Source: Rickettsiales bacterium
GTDB taxonomy: Bacteria > Pseudomonadota > Alphaproteobacteria > Rs-D84
NCBI GenBank assembly: GCA_031263295.1
Contig: JAISGC010000038.1
Location: 1 to 10,157, forward strand
Direction of reading: 5' to 3'
Length of the DNA stretch: 10,157 nt
The notes under the pieces were generated by a model. That model made no database searches. It was not told where the DNA came from and worked only from the letters and a program-made list of their open reading frames with translations. The position numbers and the translations under genes are program-made. Of this stretch, positions 1-6,403 are shown piece by piece (position 1 is the stretch's first letter; every line of letters begins with the position of its first letter).

Positions 1-408
1 GGTTTTACGCCCGAAACCAGGACCTGCAAAATATGCGTCGTAGATGTTTTCCACGGAAAGATGAAGTATGTCTTGCCGCGCGCTCAGCAGGCCGAGGCTC
101 TGAAAGCCGCTATCGAGGAGTATAATGCGGAGAAGGCGCGCGTAGGAAATGCGGCCGCGCTGGCGGCCGGGCTGCCCGTTGCGGGCGTCGCGGCGGTCGT
201 CGGAGCGAACGCGCTTGTCGCCGCGCTGTCGGCTTCTCTGACTTTGACCATGGTGCCCGTCGCAGGGTGGATAGCGGGAGGCGTCATCGCGCTCGGCGTC
301 GGGGTCGCCGCATTGCTTATGGCAACCACGAAAACCGAGGACCCCATGGAGCAGCCCCACACCGCCGAGGTCAGTTATTGCGTGGAGGAAGTTGTCGGCG
401 GCGAGTAG
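1..408 (+). CDS. Small hydrophobic protein, unknown function, 5' end outside window
   Basis: I do not recognise this protein. The frame is open from the first base: 20 codons precede the first ATG at position 61 and include a Cys-Lys-Ile-Cys pair (bases 25-36). The ATG at 61 has a GGAAAG only two bases upstream, too close for a normal ribosome binding site, so the gene more likely starts left of the window. Counting from the ATG at 61, residues 1-28 are charged and helix-like (RAQQAEALKAAIEEYNAEKA), residues about 30-80 form one or two Ala/Val/Gly-rich hydrophobic stretches that could span a membrane, and the tail is acidic, ending VVGGE. The TAG stop is followed by a palindromic repeat and the mreB promoter, so it ends its own transcription unit. 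Function cannot be inferred; a membrane-associated protein is the most that can be said. If translation does start at 61, the product has 115 residues. Confidence 0.55.
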   Translation, partial: GFTPETRTCKICVVDVFHGKMKYVLPRAQQAEALKAAIEEYNAEKARVGNAAALAAGLPVAGVAAVVGANALVAALSASLTLTMVPVAGWIAGGVIALGVGVAALLMATTKTEDPMEQPHTAEVSYCVEEVVGGE

Positions 409-446
409 GAGGCATTCGGGCGGGAGAAGGCAGTGCCGTTCTTCGC

Positions 447-497
447 CACCACCCCGCCGCCGCTTCGCGGCGGCACCCCTCCAAAGGAGGGGAACAC
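447..497 (+). repeat. GC-rich double-hairpin element, copy 1
   Basis: Two adjacent hairpins. The first is an 8-bp stem GCCGCCGC/GCGGCGGC with loop TTC (456-474). The second is CCCCTCC/GGAGGGG with loop AAA (476-492), followed by AACACCT. The order (TTC-loop hairpin, then C-rich/G-rich hairpin) and the flanks CACCACCCCGCC and CCAAAGGAGGGGAACACCT are shared with the copy at 4613. It lies between the upstream gene and the mreB promoter. Confidence 0.8.
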
Positions 498-516
498 CTG
501 TCGTCGCTCATTTTTC

Positions 517-545
517 TTGCAATTATGCCGCGGCGGGTTTATACT
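517..545 (+). promoter_or_regulatory. Probable sigma70-type promoter of mreB
   Basis: TTGCAA at 517-522 and TATACT at 540-545 are separated by exactly 17 bases and match four and five of six consensus positions. Transcription would begin near 552, giving a short leader of about 16 bases that contains the mreB ribosome binding site AAAGG (555-559). The promoter sits directly after the palindromic element. This is a match by eye, not a measured start. Confidence 0.55.
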
Positions 546-567
546 CGCCAAAACAAAGGTTTCCGAT

Positions 568-1617
568 ATGTTGAACGCATTGATGAAGTATTTCTCGTCC
601 GATATGGCCATCGATTTGGGCACGGCCAACACTCTGATTTATGTCGCGGGGCACGGCGTCGTGCTGAACGAGCCGTCCGTCGTCGCGGTCGCCGAAAACC
701 GGCTCTTGGGGCGCAAAGAAATCCTGGCCATCGGGTCCGACGCAAAACAAATGCTCGGCCGCACGCCCGGGACGATTTCCGCAATCCGCCCGCTTAAAGA
801 TGGCGTCATCGCGGACTTTGAGATTGCAGAGGAAATGATTAAATATTTTATTCGCAAGGTTCACAAGAACTTTGCGCTGGCCGCGCCTATGATTATTATC
901 TGCGTGCCGTCCTGCGCGACCCAGGTCGAGCGCCGAGCCATTCAAGAGGCCGCCGATTCCGCGGGCGCGCGAAAAGTCTATTTGGTCGAAGAGTCCACCG
1001 CCTCGGCGGTCGGCGCCGGTTTGCCCATCGACAAGCCCGTCGGTTCGATGGTGCTTGATATTGGCGGAGGCACGACCGAGGTCGCGGTCTTGTCGTTGGG
1101 CGGGGTCGTTTATACCAACGCGGTTCGCGTCGCGGGCGACCAGATGGATTTGGACATCATCGACTATGTTCGCAAAAACAAGAATCTTTTAATCGGCGAG
1201 ACCACCGCCGAGGAAATCAAAAAGCGCATCGGATGCGCCATCGCGCCAAAGGATAAGAAAGACGAATTGACGATGTCTATAAAGGGGCGCGACCTCTTGA
1301 CCGGCGTGCCGCGCGAGACCACCATAACGGAATCGCAAGTCGCGTCGGCGCTTTCGCAGACCACGACGAAAATCGTCGACACGATAAAGCAGGCGCTCGA
1401 ACTGACGCCGCCGGAATTGTCCGCCGATATTGTGGATTACGGAATTGCTATGACGGGCGGCGGCGCTATGCTGCGCGGGCTGGACTTGGCCATACGCAAC
1501 GCGACGAATCTGCCCGCGTTCCTGGTCGACGAGCCGTTGTCCTGCGTCGCGCGCGGCTCGGGCAAGATGCTGGCCGACATTGAAAAGTCGCGGCATATTT
1601 TGCAGACGATGTATTGA
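568..1617 (+). CDS. mreB: Rod-shape-determining actin homologue MreB
   Basis: MreB polymerises with ATP under the inner membrane and directs the lateral cell-wall synthesis machinery. The product has 349 residues, the normal family length. Visible actin-fold motifs are phosphate 1 DLGTANT (16-22), phosphate 2 DIGGGTTE (164-171) and the adenosine loop MTGGGAML (295-302). The N-terminal region MLNALMKYFSSDMAIDLG is typical of alphaproteobacterial MreB. I chose the ATG at 568 because it has AAAGG eight bases upstream. The same frame is open from an ATG at 433, but that extension would translate the palindromic repeat and part of the promoter and has no MreB similarity. One oddity is EESTASAVGAGLPI at 141-154, where most MreB proteins read EEPMAAAIGAGLP. 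The usual partners mreC and mreD do not follow; the next gene is xseB. The shape role is inferred from family membership. Confidence 0.97.
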   Translation: MLNALMKYFSSDMAIDLGTANTLIYVAGHGVVLNEPSVVAVAENRLLGRKEILAIGSDAKQMLGRTPGTISAIRPLKDGVIADFEIAEEMIKYFIRKVHKNFALAAPMIIICVPSCATQVERRAIQEAADSAGARKVYLVEESTASAVGAGLPIDKPVGSMVLDIGGGTTEVAVLSLGGVVYTNAVRVAGDQMDLDIIDYVRKNKNLLIGETTAEEIKKRIGCAIAPKDKKDELTMSIKGRDLLTGVPRETTITESQVASALSQTTTKIVDTIKQALELTPPELSADIVDYGIAMTGGGAMLRGLDLAIRNATNLPAFLVDEPLSCVARGSGKMLADIEKSRHILQTMY

Positions 1618-1620
1618 TTT

Positions 1621-1684
1621 TAGTGACTAACGACTAGTGACTAACTACTAACATTAGTCGTTAGGCGTTAGTCACTAGTCGTTA
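1621..1684. repeat. Heptamer-array hairpin (GACTAAC words) after mreB
   Basis: Four heptamers of the type GACTARY fill 1625-1652, followed by variants of the same word on the opposite strand (1653-1684). A perfect 17-bp stem pairs 1629-1645 with 1667-1683. It occupies most of the mreB-xseB gap. The T-rich tract lies before the hairpin and the A-run after it, the wrong order for an intrinsic terminator of mreB on the + strand. It could still slow or protect the transcript. The A-run feeds directly into the xseB ribosome binding site. Confidence 0.85.
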
Positions 1685-1699
1685 AAAAAGGAATAATGA

Positions 1700-1897
1700 A
1701 TGTCAGAACAAGCACTAACTTTCGAGGATGCCTATCGCCAGTTGCAGGACATCGTCAAAAAGATGGAGGCCGGGGCGCTGCCGCTGGCGGAAACCGTCGC
1801 CGCTTACGAGCAGGCGTCGAAATTGAAGGCGTATTGCGAGCAGCTTCTTAAAGCGGCGGAAACCAAGATTGAGCAGCTGAATCCGACAACAATATAA
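1700..1897 (+). CDS. xseB: Exodeoxyribonuclease VII small subunit XseB
   Basis: XseB binds the large subunit XseA to form exonuclease VII, which degrades single-stranded DNA in the cytoplasm into acid-soluble fragments during repair. The product has 65 residues, slightly shorter than the usual 70-80. The family pattern is clear: FEDAYRQLQDIVKKMEAG (residues 8-25), then LPLAETVAAYEQ and a second helix, the two-helix arrangement of XseB. The start at 1700 has AAGGA (1688-1692) seven bases upstream. The gene follows mreB across the heptamer hairpin and is followed by an inverted pair of palindromic elements. Neither xseA nor the isoprenoid genes often found next to xseB are visible here. The short C-terminus may mean that a variable tail was lost; the core is intact. 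Confidence 0.92.
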   Translation: MSEQALTFEDAYRQLQDIVKKMEAGALPLAETVAAYEQASKLKAYCEQLLKAAETKIEQLNPTTI

Positions 1898-1922
1898 TGG
1901 GCACGGCATTGCGCCGCGATAA

Positions 1923-1977
1923 GATTCCCCTTCCCTTGGGAAGGGGTGCCGCCCAAAGGGCGGCGGGGTAGGGGAAA
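1923..1977 (-). repeat. GC-rich double-hairpin element, copy 2 (reverse orientation)
   Basis: A 9-bp stem CCCCTTCCC/GGGAAGGGG (1927-1946, loop TT) is followed by GCCGCCC/GGGCGGC (1948-1964, loop AAA) and then GGGGTAGGGG. Read on the - strand, it has the same order as the other copies. It is the left member of an inverted pair with the copy at 1991; the pair and its flanks form a large foldback of about 1901-2070. Confidence 0.85.
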
Positions 1978-1990
1978 ATTAAAAAGCAGT

Positions 1991-2050
1991 TTCCACTACC
2001 CCGTCCCGCGGCTTCGCCGCGGTCCACCCCTTCGCCAGCGAAGGGGAATC
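1991..2050 (+). repeat. GC-rich double-hairpin element, copy 3
   Basis: TTCCACTACCCCG leads into stem CCGCGGC/GCCGCGG (2006-2022, loop TTC) and then the 9-bp stem CCCCTTCGC/GCGAAGGGG (2027-2046, loop CA). It is the inverted partner of copy 2; the stems carry compensating differences while the layout is kept. Together with copy 2 it fills the xseB-mutS gap (1898-2089), in which I see no gene. Confidence 0.85.
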
Positions 2051-2089
2051 CCGCGACGGAATGCAATACCTAAAATTAGAAACATTGAT

Positions 2090-4582
2090 ATGAAAGCATC
2101 CAACAAACTATCCCCAATAATGCAAGAGTATCTTGCAATGAAGGAGTCCGCGCCGGGGGCCGTTCTGCTGTTTCGTTTGGGCGATTTTTACGAGGCGTTT
2201 TTCGGCGACGCAGTCCAGATTTCCAAGACGCTTGACTTGGTTCTGACCCATCGCGGGACCGACGATCGCGGCGTCGATATTCCGATGTGCGGGCTGCCCT
2301 GGCATGCGGCGGACAATTATCTGGGACGGCTGGCCAAGGCGGGGATTTCGGTCGCCATCGCGGAACAAATGGAGACGCCCGAGCAGGCGAAAGAGCGCGG
2401 CCATAAGCAAATCGAGCGGAAAATCGTGCGCGTTCTGACCAGCGGAACCATCACCGACGAGAATCTTTTGTCGCCGAAAAAGTCAAACTGGCTGGCCGCC
2501 GTAAAGAACGGCGAGATTGCGGCGGCCGATATTTCAACAGGAGAGCTTTTGGCAGGCGGGGTCATCGAGCCCTTTGACGAATTGGCGCGGCTGGACCCGG
2601 CGGAGGTTTTATTCGATTTGGCCGATGCGGAAGCGGCGGACATTTTGCGCATTCGCAACGCCTGGCCCTCGACCGGTCTTCATGCGCGGCAGTTCGACGG
2701 GACCGCGCTCGGTATGATTCGCGCGTATCTTAAAATCACACAGCGCGATGCCGAAACGCGGCTTCTTCCGCCGAAGAAATTAAACGGCGGAGCGGAGCTG
2801 ATTATCGACGCGAATACCTGGCGCTCGCTCGAAATCGACAGCGCGCAAAATCCCGGCGGGGCGTGTCTTTTGGATATTTTGGACCAGACGAAAACCGCGG
2901 CGGGCGGACGCAAATTGCGGGCCTGGCTGCGGGCGCTGTCGGCGGACCCGATGGTCATTGGGGCGCGCCAGGATCACATAGAACACCTGGTCAAAAACCC
3001 GGTTGTTTTGCGGGATTTCACGGGGCTTTTGGCCAAGTTGCCCGATGTGGCGCGGAGTTTTTCGCGTTTATCCGCGAACCGCGGGACGCCGCGCGATTTG
3101 CTCGCGGTCCTTGGTTTTCTTGACATTTTGCCCGAAATCAAAGACTGGGGCGCGAAGTTGGATAGCGCTCTGGCCCAAGAAATCCAAGGATTAGAGCCGC
3201 ACGACGGGTTGCGCGAGCAGCTGCGTTCGGCGCTGAATCCCGCCCCGCCCGCGTTCTTTCGCGACGGCGGGGTAATCAAAACCGGATACCGGCCGGAGCT
3301 GGATGCGCAATTGGATTTGTCGGGCGGGGCGAAAGAGGCAATCGCCGCTTTGCAGGCCGAATATTCGGCGCGCGCCGGATTTCCGGTCAAGATAAAGTTC
3401 AATGGCATAATCGGATATTTTATCGAGGTTGCCGAAACAAAGGCGGCGGCGTTTTTGCGGCCCGATTCCGGCTTTGTCCATCGCCAGACGACCGGAGGCA
3501 ACATTCGCTTTACGACCGCCGAATTGTCGCGGCTCGATTCCGAAATTAAAAACGCCGCGGGCCGCGCCGCCGCGATAGAGCAGGGCGTCATTGCCGAAAT
3601 CGTCGCGGTCGTTTTGGAGGCCGCGCCAACGATGATTGAGGCGGCGGAACTTTTGGCCGAAATCGATGTCTATTGCGGGCTTGCGAATGTCGCCGCGGAT
3701 TGGAACTGGACGCGACCGAAAATCACAAAAGAACCGGTTTTTGATGTTGTCGGCGGGCGGCATCCGGTGGTCGAGGCGGTGCTGCGCGAAAGGGCGGATA
3801 GTTTTGTGAAGAATGATTGCGTGCTAACCCCCACCCAAGATTCCGTAGGCGGCATAGCCGCCAACGGAATCTATCCCGCCCCCGCAAGCGGGGGCAGGAA
3901 AAGCGCAACCCAAAGTATCGCGCTGCTGACCGGGCCGAATATGTCCGGTAAGTCAACTTATCTTCGGCAGAATGCGATTATCATCGCGCTGGCGCATCTC
4001 GGGTCCTTTGTTCCCGCGGATGCGGCCGTTATCGGAATCGCGGACCAACTCTTTTCGCGCGTCGGAGCATCCGACAATCTGGCCTCCGGGCAGTCTACAT
4101 TTATGGTCGAGATGTCCGAGACCGCGAACATACTAAATCGTATGACGCCGCGATCGTTTATCATTTTCGACGAAATCGGGCGCGGCACCGCGACCTATGA
4201 CGGAATGGCCATCGCGCGCGCGGTCCTTGGTTTCCTTGATGTCGAGCGGCCGCGGTGTTTGTTCGCGACGCATTATCACGAGCTGACCGACTCGGGTTTG
4301 CCCAATGTCAAAAACCTGACGATTAAAATTGCCGAAGACGGCAACGACATTATCTTTATGCACAAAATCATAGACGGCGTCGCGTCGAAATCCTATGGGA
4401 TTCATGTCGCGAAAATGGCCGGGATGCCGTCAATTGTTGTAAAAAATGCGGAGCATTTTTTACAACAATTGGAGCAGCCTGCGGCTGTTTCGCCCGGCGC
4501 GGTTGGACCGCAAGAAGCGCCGCGGGATGACAACGCGATGGAAGTTGTTTCCGATAATATCGGACAATTGAGTTTATTTTAG
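2090..4582 (+). CDS. mutS: DNA mismatch repair protein MutS
   Basis: MutS recognises mismatches and small loops and starts repair with MutL. The product has 830 residues, a normal length. The mismatch-reading GDFYEAFF motif puts Phe33 and Glu35 in the conserved F-x-E position. Connector, lever and clamp regions follow, then the ATPase: Walker A GPNMSGKST (615-623), GASDNLASGQSTFM, Walker B FIIFDEIGRGT (690-700) and FATHYHEL with His728. The last five residues, QLSLF, match the beta-clamp binding consensus. The start at 2090 is chosen because MutS similarity begins there; no good ribosome binding site is visible. The frame is open back to 1946, but those 48 codons are palindromic repeat. Residues about 581-607 are an extra Gly/Ala/Pro-rich segment encoded by a double hairpin, absent from ordinary MutS. 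A perfect palindrome encodes part of the C-terminal ATPase region. All catalytic motifs are present, so it is probably functional. Confidence 0.96.
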   Translation: MKASNKLSPIMQEYLAMKESAPGAVLLFRLGDFYEAFFGDAVQISKTLDLVLTHRGTDDRGVDIPMCGLPWHAADNYLGRLAKAGISVAIAEQMETPEQAKERGHKQIERKIVRVLTSGTITDENLLSPKKSNWLAAVKNGEIAAADISTGELLAGGVIEPFDELARLDPAEVLFDLADAEAADILRIRNAWPSTGLHARQFDGTALGMIRAYLKITQRDAETRLLPPKKLNGGAELIIDANTWRSLEIDSAQNPGGACLLDILDQTKTAAGGRKLRAWLRALSADPMVIGARQDHIEHLVKNPVVLRDFTGLLAKLPDVARSFSRLSANRGTPRDLLAVLGFLDILPEIKDWGAKLDSALAQEIQGLEPHDGLREQLRSALNPAPPAFFRDGGVIKTGYRPELDAQLDLSGGAKEAIAALQAEYSARAGFPVKIKFNGIIGYFIEVAETKAAAFLRPDSGFVHRQTTGGNIRFTTAELSRLDSEIKNAAGRAAAIEQGVIAEIVAVVLEAAPTMIEAAELLAEIDVYCGLANVAADWNWTRPKITKEPVFDVVGGRHPVVEAVLRERADSFVKNDCVLTPTQDSVGGIAANGIYPAPASGGRKSATQSIALLTGPNMSGKSTYLRQNAIIIALAHLGSFVPADAAVIGIADQLFSRVGASDNLASGQSTFMVEMSETANILNRMTPRSFIIFDEIGRGTATYDGMAIARAVLGFLDVERPRCLFATHYHELTDSGLPNVKNLTIKIAEDGNDIIFMHKIIDGVASKSYGIHVAKMAGMPSIVVKNAEHFLQQLEQPAAVSPGAVGPQEAPRDDNAMEVVSDNIGQLSLF
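3825..3898 (+). repeat. Double-hairpin insertion in frame inside mutS
   Basis: The first hairpin pairs GATTCCGT (3839-3846) with ACGGAATC (3864-3871), continues after one A/A mismatch with GGCGGC/GCCGCC, and has loop ATA. The second pairs GCCCCCGC (3878-3885) with GCGGGGGC (3888-3895), loop AA. It adds roughly 20-25 residues (PTQDSVGGIAANGIYPAPAS and a few more) just before Walker A without breaking the frame. Stem words differ from the element family at 447, 1923, 1991, 4613 and 6884, though the two-hairpin plan is similar. Confidence 0.8.
4431..4471. repeat. Perfect 19-bp palindrome inside mutS
   Basis: CAATTGTTGTAAAAAATGC (4431-4449) is the exact reverse complement of 4453-4471, with a 3-base GGA loop. 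It encodes IVVKNAEHFLQQLE near the MutS C-terminus, where the family normally has a similar helix (V-x-x-A-x-x-x-L-x-x-LE), so it is not an added segment. It is AT-rich in a GC-rich gene. The transcript would form a strong hairpin ending in a U-run about 110 bases before the stop. Confidence 0.9.
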
Positions 4583-4612
4583 AAAGTTGGATGGGGGCGG
4601 TGCCAGCGACAA

Positions 4613-4667
4613 GCACCACCCCGCCCGGCTTCGCCGGGCAGTGCGTGTCCAAAGGAGGGGAACACCT
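4613..4667 (+). repeat. GC-rich double-hairpin element, copy 4
   Basis: The flank CACCACCCCGCC, the stem CCCGGC/GCCGGG with loop TTC (4624-4638) and the sequence CCAAAGGAGGGGAACACCT match copy 1. The second hairpin is degraded: CGTGTCC replaces CCCCTCC. It lies in the 132-base mutS-exporter gap, which shows no other gene. A small hairpin CGTCG/CGACG follows, just before the exporter ribosome binding site. Confidence 0.8.
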
Positions 4668-4714
4668 CACGGAATGCCCGTCGCGCTTCGACGGAAACAA
4701 CAAAAAGGATGGAT

Positions 4715-6403
4715 ATGAAAGAATCGCTTTGGGGATTTTATCGGGAAATGCGGCGCAAACATCGCGGTTATGCAATAACGCTCAGCTGTCTTAAAATAGT
4801 CCAGCGCGCCATCAGTATCGCGTTCTATCCCTTCATGATAGGACGCATATATTCGATTTTCGATTACAAGGGACCGGACTTTTGGAATTATGCCGTCGGG
4901 GTTCTCGGCATGGTCGCCGCAGTACAGCTCGGGCGATACGCGCTGGACACCGCAAAGAAGATTTTCGAAGACAGGCGGAGGCCTCTGGTTTCGTCCGATA
5001 TTGCGATTGAACTCAGCCGCCGGATTTTCACGCGGGATTACGAATTTTTTATTTCTAAAAATGTGGGCTCTATACAAAGCCAGGCGCAGAAAATACGCGA
5101 CGGATTCCATACGCTCGCCATAGATTTCTTTTCAGCGACAATCGGGACGGTGCTCGGCGTCCTTGCGATTGTCGGAATGCTGCTTGAAATAGACCGAATG
5201 CTGGCCGCGATAATAATCGGCAACGGGATTATCATAATCCTTTTCCGGCTGTTGGTCATGAAGAAATCGGGGCGGCTGTTCACCGAGGCATCCAAAGCCG
5301 GGAGCAAGGTTTCAGGCAAGGGATCGGATGCTATCGCCAACTGGCAGAATGTCAAAATATTTTCCGGGGCGTTGCGCGAGATGGAATTGGAGCGAGACAA
5401 CCGCAGGCTGTGGATTGAGAAAAAATGGCGCGCCGAACGGTTCGAGCTTTGGACCAAGGCCAGTTGGTGGATGGTCGATGTGATGGTTGCGTGGATCGGA
5501 ACCATAGGCTATTCGATTTGGCTGTTTCACGAGGGGCGGATGTCGGTCGGCGGATTCGCGCTGGCGCTGAACGCTTTCAGTCGGTTCGAGAACGAGTTCA
5601 AGAACTTGGGCGAGACCATCAAAAACGCGAACGAGGCGCGGGCCGAAGCGCGTCAGGCATGGGACGAAATTATGGTTCCGGCAAAGGTTCTGGACAGGCG
5701 CGGCGCAAAAGATTTGGTTGTTCGACGGGGCGAAATCCGCGTCGAAAAAATTGACTTTTCATATGGAAAAAACCGGCTGTTTCGCGATTTTTCGCTGAAA
5801 ATAAAGCCCGGAGAATCGGTCGGAATAATCGGCGAATCAGGCGCCGGGAAAACGACTTTGTCGGCGCTTCTTCTGCGGCTGTTCGATGTCGACAAGGGCG
5901 CTATTTTGATAGACGGGCAAGACATTAAAAAAGTGCGGCAGGATAGTTTGCGCGATTCAATCGCCTTCGTGCCGCAGGATGCGGTTCTGTTCAACCGGAC
6001 CATCAAGGACAATATCGGATACGCCCGGCCCGGCGCGACCGACGCCGAGATTGAGGCCGCGGCGAAGGCGGCCAGCATTCACGACTTTATTATGACGACC
6101 GCGCGCGGATACGATACCATGGTCGGCAATCGCGGAATAAAGTTATCCGGCGGGCAGAGGCAGCGCATCGCCATAGCGCGGGCTGTTCTGAAAAATGCGA
6201 AGATTCTGATTCTGGACGAGGCGACAAGCTCGCTCGATTCCGCGACCGAGGCCGGGATTCAGAAGTCGCTCGACGATTTGATTCGCGGGCGGACAACTAT
6301 TGCCATAGCGCACAGGTTGTCGACTTTGGCCAAGATGGACCGGATTGTGGTTATTGAAAACGGCCGGATTGCGAGGCAGGGAACTCCTGCGGAGATGCTA
6401 TGA
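4715..6403 (+). CDS. ABC exporter half-transporter, fused permease and ATPase
   Basis: This is an exporter-type ABC protein of 562 residues: an N-terminal membrane domain (about 1-325), then an ATPase domain. Hydrophobic segments lie near residues 20-43, 59-78, 137-158, 160-180 and 250-272, consistent with the usual six helices. The ATPase has Walker A GESGAGKT (373-380), Q-loop VPQD, signature LSGGQRQR (477-484), Walker B ILILDEATSSLD and switch His533. It should work as a dimer in the inner membrane. The substrate cannot be told; the ATPase resembles MsbA/Atm1-like exporters. I prefer the ATG at 4715 over that at 4709, because AAGGA (4705-4709) overlaps the earlier ATG but is five bases from the later one. 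The protein stops at RQGTPAEML, some 15-30 residues earlier than many relatives, and its stop overlaps the truB start (ATGA), which implies translational coupling. Confidence 0.93.
   Translation: MKESLWGFYREMRRKHRGYAITLSCLKIVQRAISIAFYPFMIGRIYSIFDYKGPDFWNYAVGVLGMVAAVQLGRYALDTAKKIFEDRRRPLVSSDIAIELSRRIFTRDYEFFISKNVGSIQSQAQKIRDGFHTLAIDFFSATIGTVLGVLAIVGMLLEIDRMLAAIIIGNGIIIILFRLLVMKKSGRLFTEASKAGSKVSGKGSDAIANWQNVKIFSGALREMELERDNRRLWIEKKWRAERFELWTKASWWMVDVMVAWIGTIGYSIWLFHEGRMSVGGFALALNAFSRFENEFKNLGETIKNANEARAEARQAWDEIMVPAKVLDRRGAKDLVVRRGEIRVEKIDFSYGKNRLFRDFSLKIKPGESVGIIGESGAGKTTLSALLLRLFDVDKGAILIDGQDIKKVRQDSLRDSIAFVPQDAVLFNRTIKDNIGYARPGATDAEIEAAAKAASIHDFIMTTARGYDTMVGNRGIKLSGGQRQRIAIARAVLKNAKILILDEATSSLDSATEAGIQKSLDDLIRGRTTIAIAHRLSTLAKMDRIVVIENGRIARQGTPAEML

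Noticed and set aside
433..567. 45-codon N-terminal extension of MreB
   Set aside because: It would translate the palindromic element and the promoter. MreB similarity and a ribosome binding site both point to the ATG at 568.
267..797. Arg-rich open frame of 176 codons overlapping the upstream gene and mreB
   Set aside because: It is a frame-shifted shadow of two better supported frames and also crosses the palindromic repeat and the promoter.
1621..1690. Intrinsic terminator of mreB
   Set aside because: The stem is not GC-rich and is followed by A, not T, on the + strand. It is reported as a repeat hairpin only.
1946..2089. 48-codon N-terminal extension of MutS
   Set aside because: The extension is encoded by the inverted pair of repeat elements and has no MutS similarity. 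The family N-terminus begins at 2090.
2974..3763. Two - strand frames of about 200 codons inside mutS
   Set aside because: They are antisense to an intact conserved gene and lack recognisable domains or ribosome binding sites.
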